In this document: piece by piece, positions 14,561-17,196 of the stretch
How positions within the stretch are numbered: the first letter of the stretch is position 1
Layout of the letters: every line of letters begins with the position of its first letter
From: Rhodospirillales bacterium
GTDB taxonomy: Bacteria > Pseudomonadota > Alphaproteobacteria > Rhodospirillales > JASLLV01
Assembly (NCBI GenBank): GCA_030754475.1
Contig: JASMAE010000055.1
Location: 1 to 17,196, forward strand
DNA length: 17,196 bases
Direction: 5' to 3'
Made by a program: the position numbers and the translations under genes
Notes under the pieces: model-generated
The model's database searches: none
The model's input: only the letters and a program-made list of their open reading frames with translations
Told to the model about the DNA's origin: nothing

Positions 14561-15835
14561 TCAGTTGCTTTCGATTCGTGCCTTGAGCCTGCGGAGCTCG
14601 CGCTTGCGGTTCTCCTCGGCGATCAGGTTCTCCACCTGGCGGCCCTGAAACACCGAGATCCCCATGGAATGGCCGAAGTCGACCGCCTCGCGGTCGTCGC
14701 AGCGGGTCATCACCACCCGTGATTCGCCGGAGCGCCGAATCATGGCGCGGATGTCGGAATGGGCCGCCGCGTCTCGGTCCACCATCTCGGGATCCCAAAC
14801 CAGTTTGACCGAGTCGGCGCCCAAGCGCTCGCGATCGATCAGATACATGGTTTCATACGTCAGCCCGTCGATGCAGATCCGGTAGCCACGTTCCTGAACG
14901 AACTCGCGCGCAAACAGGTAGGCGCCGAGGTTGGAGAAGACGTCCATGCTCTGAAGCTCGACGATCATGTGGCCCCGTCGGCTTGCCGGGACCTGATCGT
15001 CGAAATTGAGAAACTCGTTCGAAAGCAGTGTCGAGACGTTGAGGTTGAAGCTGATGTCGCCCGAAAGCGTTATGTGGTCGGTCTTGGAAAGCATCGCCAG
15101 CATGCGCCGATCCAGGCTCTCGGTCAGGTGCTGGAAGAGCCATCGGCTGGACGTCAGGTTGACGCCGGGCAACAGCGTTTCGCGCAGATCCTTGATCGAG
15201 ATGAAAAGTTCGCTGAAGACCGGCGTCGGCGTGCCCTTTCGGCTGACCGCGCAAGCAAACTGGCGGCGCACCAAATTCGAGAGATCGGCTCGCACCAGCG
15301 CCGTTTCGACCCGCGCGAGGATTTCGGGCGTCAATGGCTCGCCCAATTTCTGCTTGGCGCGAAGGGCGCCCCGCGTGTCCACCTGGGTCCGCGATCCGGA
15401 CTGCCGCTTCTGATCGACGTCTACCATTCCCTGCACCAAGTGCAGGATCTCGTCGAGCTGGGTGGCGGCGTCGAACCAGGTGCAGAAGCGGTCGATCCCC
15501 GACTCCTCTTCCGCCAGCAACGGGTCGTCGCTAAACAGGTATCGGATCTGTTGGACCGCCGTCTGAACCTCGGGCTCGACGTCGCGACGGTAAACGAAGA
15601 ACAAGTCCGAATTCTTCAGTTGGAACAATTGACCGGCCAGGTTCTTGATCAGGTTCTCAAAGCCGGTGGCGGCGACGCGCACGTGGTGCTCACGCCTGTT
15701 GTAAGGCCGGAGCCCAGAGAGGTGGATGTGGACCGCTTTGCGGTCGCCCTTGTGCTTCTCCAGACGGTGGATGTAGTCCAGCAGCAGGTTCTCCTGGCTC
15801 GCGAGCGATCGCTGGGTTTCGGGTGATCGTGCCAT
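14561..15835 (-). CDS. Degenerate EAL-domain protein with unassigned N-terminal module (paralogue A)
   Basis: A 424-residue soluble protein. Residues about 34-105 form an N-terminal module (HIHLSGLRP, then LFQLKNSDLFFVYR, then RYLFSDDPL) that I cannot assign. A variable linker (about 135-165) leads to an EAL-like fold. Its blocks align with EAL landmarks: NLNVSTL (264-270) for the vNlS strand, IVELQSMDVF (291-300) for lEiTEs, GYRICIDGL (317-325) for the DDFG loop, SVKLVW (342-347) for the lysine strand and FQGRQ (396-400) for the final QG. The lysine (344), one Asp (323), Asn264 and Gln397 remain. The second metal Asp is Gly324, the EITE metal Glu position is Ser296, and the EGVE glutamate is lost. 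Phosphodiesterase activity is therefore unlikely. The ATG at 15835 is used, 26 bases after its paralogue; no clear Shine-Dalgarno. Confidence 0.8.
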   Translation of the reverse strand: MARSPETQRSLASQENLLLDYIHRLEKHKGDRKAVHIHLSGLRPYNRREHHVRVAATGFENLIKNLAGQLFQLKNSDLFFVYRRDVEPEVQTAVQQIRYLFSDDPLLAEEESGIDRFCTWFDAATQLDEILHLVQGMVDVDQKRQSGSRTQVDTRGALRAKQKLGEPLTPEILARVETALVRADLSNLVRRQFACAVSRKGTPTPVFSELFISIKDLRETLLPGVNLTSSRWLFQHLTESLDRRMLAMLSKTDHITLSGDISFNLNVSTLLSNEFLNFDDQVPASRRGHMIVELQSMDVFSNLGAYLFAREFVQERGYRICIDGLTYETMYLIDRERLGADSVKLVWDPEMVDRDAAAHSDIRAMIRRSGESRVVMTRCDDREAVDFGHSMGISVFQGRQVENLIAEENRKRELRRLKARIESN

Positions 15836-15861
15836 GGTCGGGTCCGGCTATCGCGTCGTGC

Positions 15862-17121
15862 TCATATGATACCCTTCGCGATCATGGCATCCACGAGCCG
15901 GTCGATGTAGTGGCCCTGAAAACGTCGGATGCCCAGGTTGACGGCCCAAACGACCGCTTCTTCGGAGTCCACGCGAACCAGGATGACTTTCTCCTTTCCC
16001 GCATCCCGGATCACGTCTTTCATCTCGGACATTCGCGGGTCGTCGACCCCGCTCAGGAACTCGGGCGTCCAGACAATCTTGACGTAATCGGCGTGCAGGT
16101 GGCTGGGATCGAAGAACTGGAGCGAGAGCGGAGTGAGGCCGTCGATCAGGACCCGGTAACCTTGGCCCTGCAGCCAGTCGCGGGCTTGAACGTAGGCGTT
16201 CATGTCGGCGAAGATGTCGACCGTCTGGAGTTCGATTATGACCTTGTCGACACGCTCGCGGGCCTTCTCGTGGAAGTTCTGAAAGGCCGTGGAAACCACG
16301 GTCGAGACGTTCAGATTCATGCTGATCGCGTCATCCGCCGGGGCGTATTCGGACTGGCTCATCACACTTAGCAGGCGCCGGTCCACGGTCTCGGTCAGAT
16401 ACTGGAACAGCCACGTGTTGCCGAACAGGTTGACGTCGGGACACAGCCGCCGTTGCAGATCGATCATCGAGACATAGTGTTCGCGGAACATAACCTCGCC
16501 CTGGGCGCCGGGATGGACGAGGACCGCCGATTGCCGGCGGATCAGGTCCGCGAGGTGCGTGCGTTGCAGGCGCTCGTTGATGGCCGTGAGATTTGATGGA
16601 CTGAGCGGTTCGCCCGCCATGGCGCGTCCGGCGCCGTTGCCCCCGTCGGCACCCCGCTGCTGGCGGGGCAGGGCCTTGTCGACGATGTCTTCGACGAGGG
16701 CGAGAAACGTCGCATAGTCGGCCGGCTGCGAGAGGTCGTACCAGCTGGTGAACCGGTCGTCGAGCGTGCCTTCCTCGCCAAAGGTCAGCGGATCCTCGCT
16801 GAACAGCGTGCGGACACGGCTGAGAGGCTGGTCGAGCTCTTCCACGGCAACATCGTGGCAAAGCAGGACCACGTCCGAATTCGTAAGCACGTAAATGGTG
16901 GCTTCCTGGTTGAACGTCAACGTGTCGAACGATCGCACCGCGATACGGATGTAGCGGTCCTGACGGTACTGCTGACGCAGCTCCGAGAGATGGATGTGGA
17001 TCCCGAAATAGCCCTTGGGGTCCGGCTCGATTCGGCGCACGGCATCGAGCAGAACGCCCTCTTCGTTGGGCGATTCGTCAACGAGCATCGTCGCGGCGCT
17101 GATCGGTTCTGCCATCGTCAT
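15862..17121 (-). CDS. Degenerate EAL-domain protein with unassigned N-terminal module (paralogue B)
   Basis: A 419-residue protein clearly related to the next gene along its whole length. Shared blocks include GIHIHLSELR (40-49), YVLTNSDVVLL (77-87), RTLFSEDPL (104-112), HYVSMIDLQRRLCPDVNL then WLFQYLTETVDRRLLSVMS (215-255), MNLNVSTVV, VIIELQTVDIF, YRVLIDGLT, ADYVKIVWTPEF and FQGHYIDRL. The EAL catalytic set is degraded in the same way: Gly329 for the second Asp, Thr300 for the EITE glutamate, and Arg383 near the EGVE position. Asn270, Lys348 and Gln402 remain. A Gly/Ala-rich linker sits at about 152-170. No signal peptide or membrane segment is visible. The ATG at 17121 is used; a second ATG at 17115 is possible. 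It is probably co-transcribed with paralogue A. Confidence 0.8.
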   Translation of the reverse strand: MTMAEPISAATMLVDESPNEEGVLLDAVRRIEPDPKGYFGIHIHLSELRQQYRQDRYIRIAVRSFDTLTFNQEATIYVLTNSDVVLLCHDVAVEELDQPLSRVRTLFSEDPLTFGEEGTLDDRFTSWYDLSQPADYATFLALVEDIVDKALPRQQRGADGGNGAGRAMAGEPLSPSNLTAINERLQRTHLADLIRRQSAVLVHPGAQGEVMFREHYVSMIDLQRRLCPDVNLFGNTWLFQYLTETVDRRLLSVMSQSEYAPADDAISMNLNVSTVVSTAFQNFHEKARERVDKVIIELQTVDIFADMNAYVQARDWLQGQGYRVLIDGLTPLSLQFFDPSHLHADYVKIVWTPEFLSGVDDPRMSEMKDVIRDAGKEKVILVRVDSEEAVVWAVNLGIRRFQGHYIDRLVDAMIAKGII

Positions 17122-17146
17122 ACCGTAGCGAGGGCCGCGGGGTGCG

Positions 17147-17174
17147 GATCGTCGCGCCAGTCTCGCCGACGATC
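17147..17174. repeat. Inverted repeat upstream of the EAL-like pair
   Basis: GATCGTCG (17147-17154) and CGACGATC (17167-17174) form a perfect 8-bp inverted repeat with a 12-base spacer, 26 bases before the start of paralogue B. It could be an operator or a leader hairpin. No clear promoter hexamers can be read in the remaining bases to the window edge. Confidence 0.3.
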
Positions 17175-17196
17175 GGTTAACACCCCCTTACCCGGC

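Noticed and set aside
1..17196. CRISPR array, IS element, tRNA or prophage remnant
   Set aside because: No regularly spaced direct repeats, transposase motifs, cloverleaf with CCA end or phage genes were seen in any part of the window.

Overview
This is a high-GC window that looks like an alphaproteobacterial chromosome. The evidence is strong GC bias, frequent GTG/TTG starts, an aerobic-type cobaltochelatase CobN with the Pseudomonas denitrificans-style cobW-cobN-cobO order, and degenerate EAL proteins. A Rhodospirillales-like host is my guess, not something the sequence proves. I see no rRNA, tRNA, IS element, CRISPR array, phage gene or integration site. The genes are tightly packed and no gap between them exceeds about 215 bases.

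Layout. (1) 1-473, minus: the N-terminal part of a D-2-hydroxyacid dehydrogenase cut by the window edge. It is divergent from (2) 686-1696, plus: a zinc-type alcohol dehydrogenase homologue that has lost the structural-zinc cysteines. (3) 1717-9980, minus: a cobalamin run read in the order cobU(P)-cobW-cobN-cobO-SYLF lipoprotein-cobQ. It is headed by a cobalamin riboswitch at about 10014-10186. (4) 10195-11659, minus: cobS(V) then cobC, upstream of the riboswitch, with cobT divergent on the plus strand (11709-12782). (5) 12792-14419, minus: an ABC-2 type exporter, ATPase then permease, overlapping by ATGA. (6) 14561-17121, minus: two tandem paralogues with a shared N-terminal module and a catalytically degraded EAL domain.

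How the genes work together. CobN is the large subunit that inserts cobalt into hydrogenobyrinate a,c-diamide; its two partner subunits are not in the window. CobW is the GTP-dependent metal chaperone likely to supply cobalt. CobO adenosylates the corrinoid and CobQ amidates four side chains. CobU/CobP activates cobinamide, CobT and CobC make alpha-ribazole, and CobS joins the two halves. The riboswitch sits inside the cluster, 8 bases after the cobC stop, so it can control cobU-to-cobQ while cobS, cobC and cobT escape it. A small hairpin just before cobU would bury its ribosome binding site, which favours translational control.

The least explained part is the right end. There, two degenerate EAL proteins with an unassigned N-terminal module lie upstream of, and on the same strand as, an atypical ABC exporter. 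A SYLF lipoprotein gene inside the cobalamin operon is the other clear oddity.
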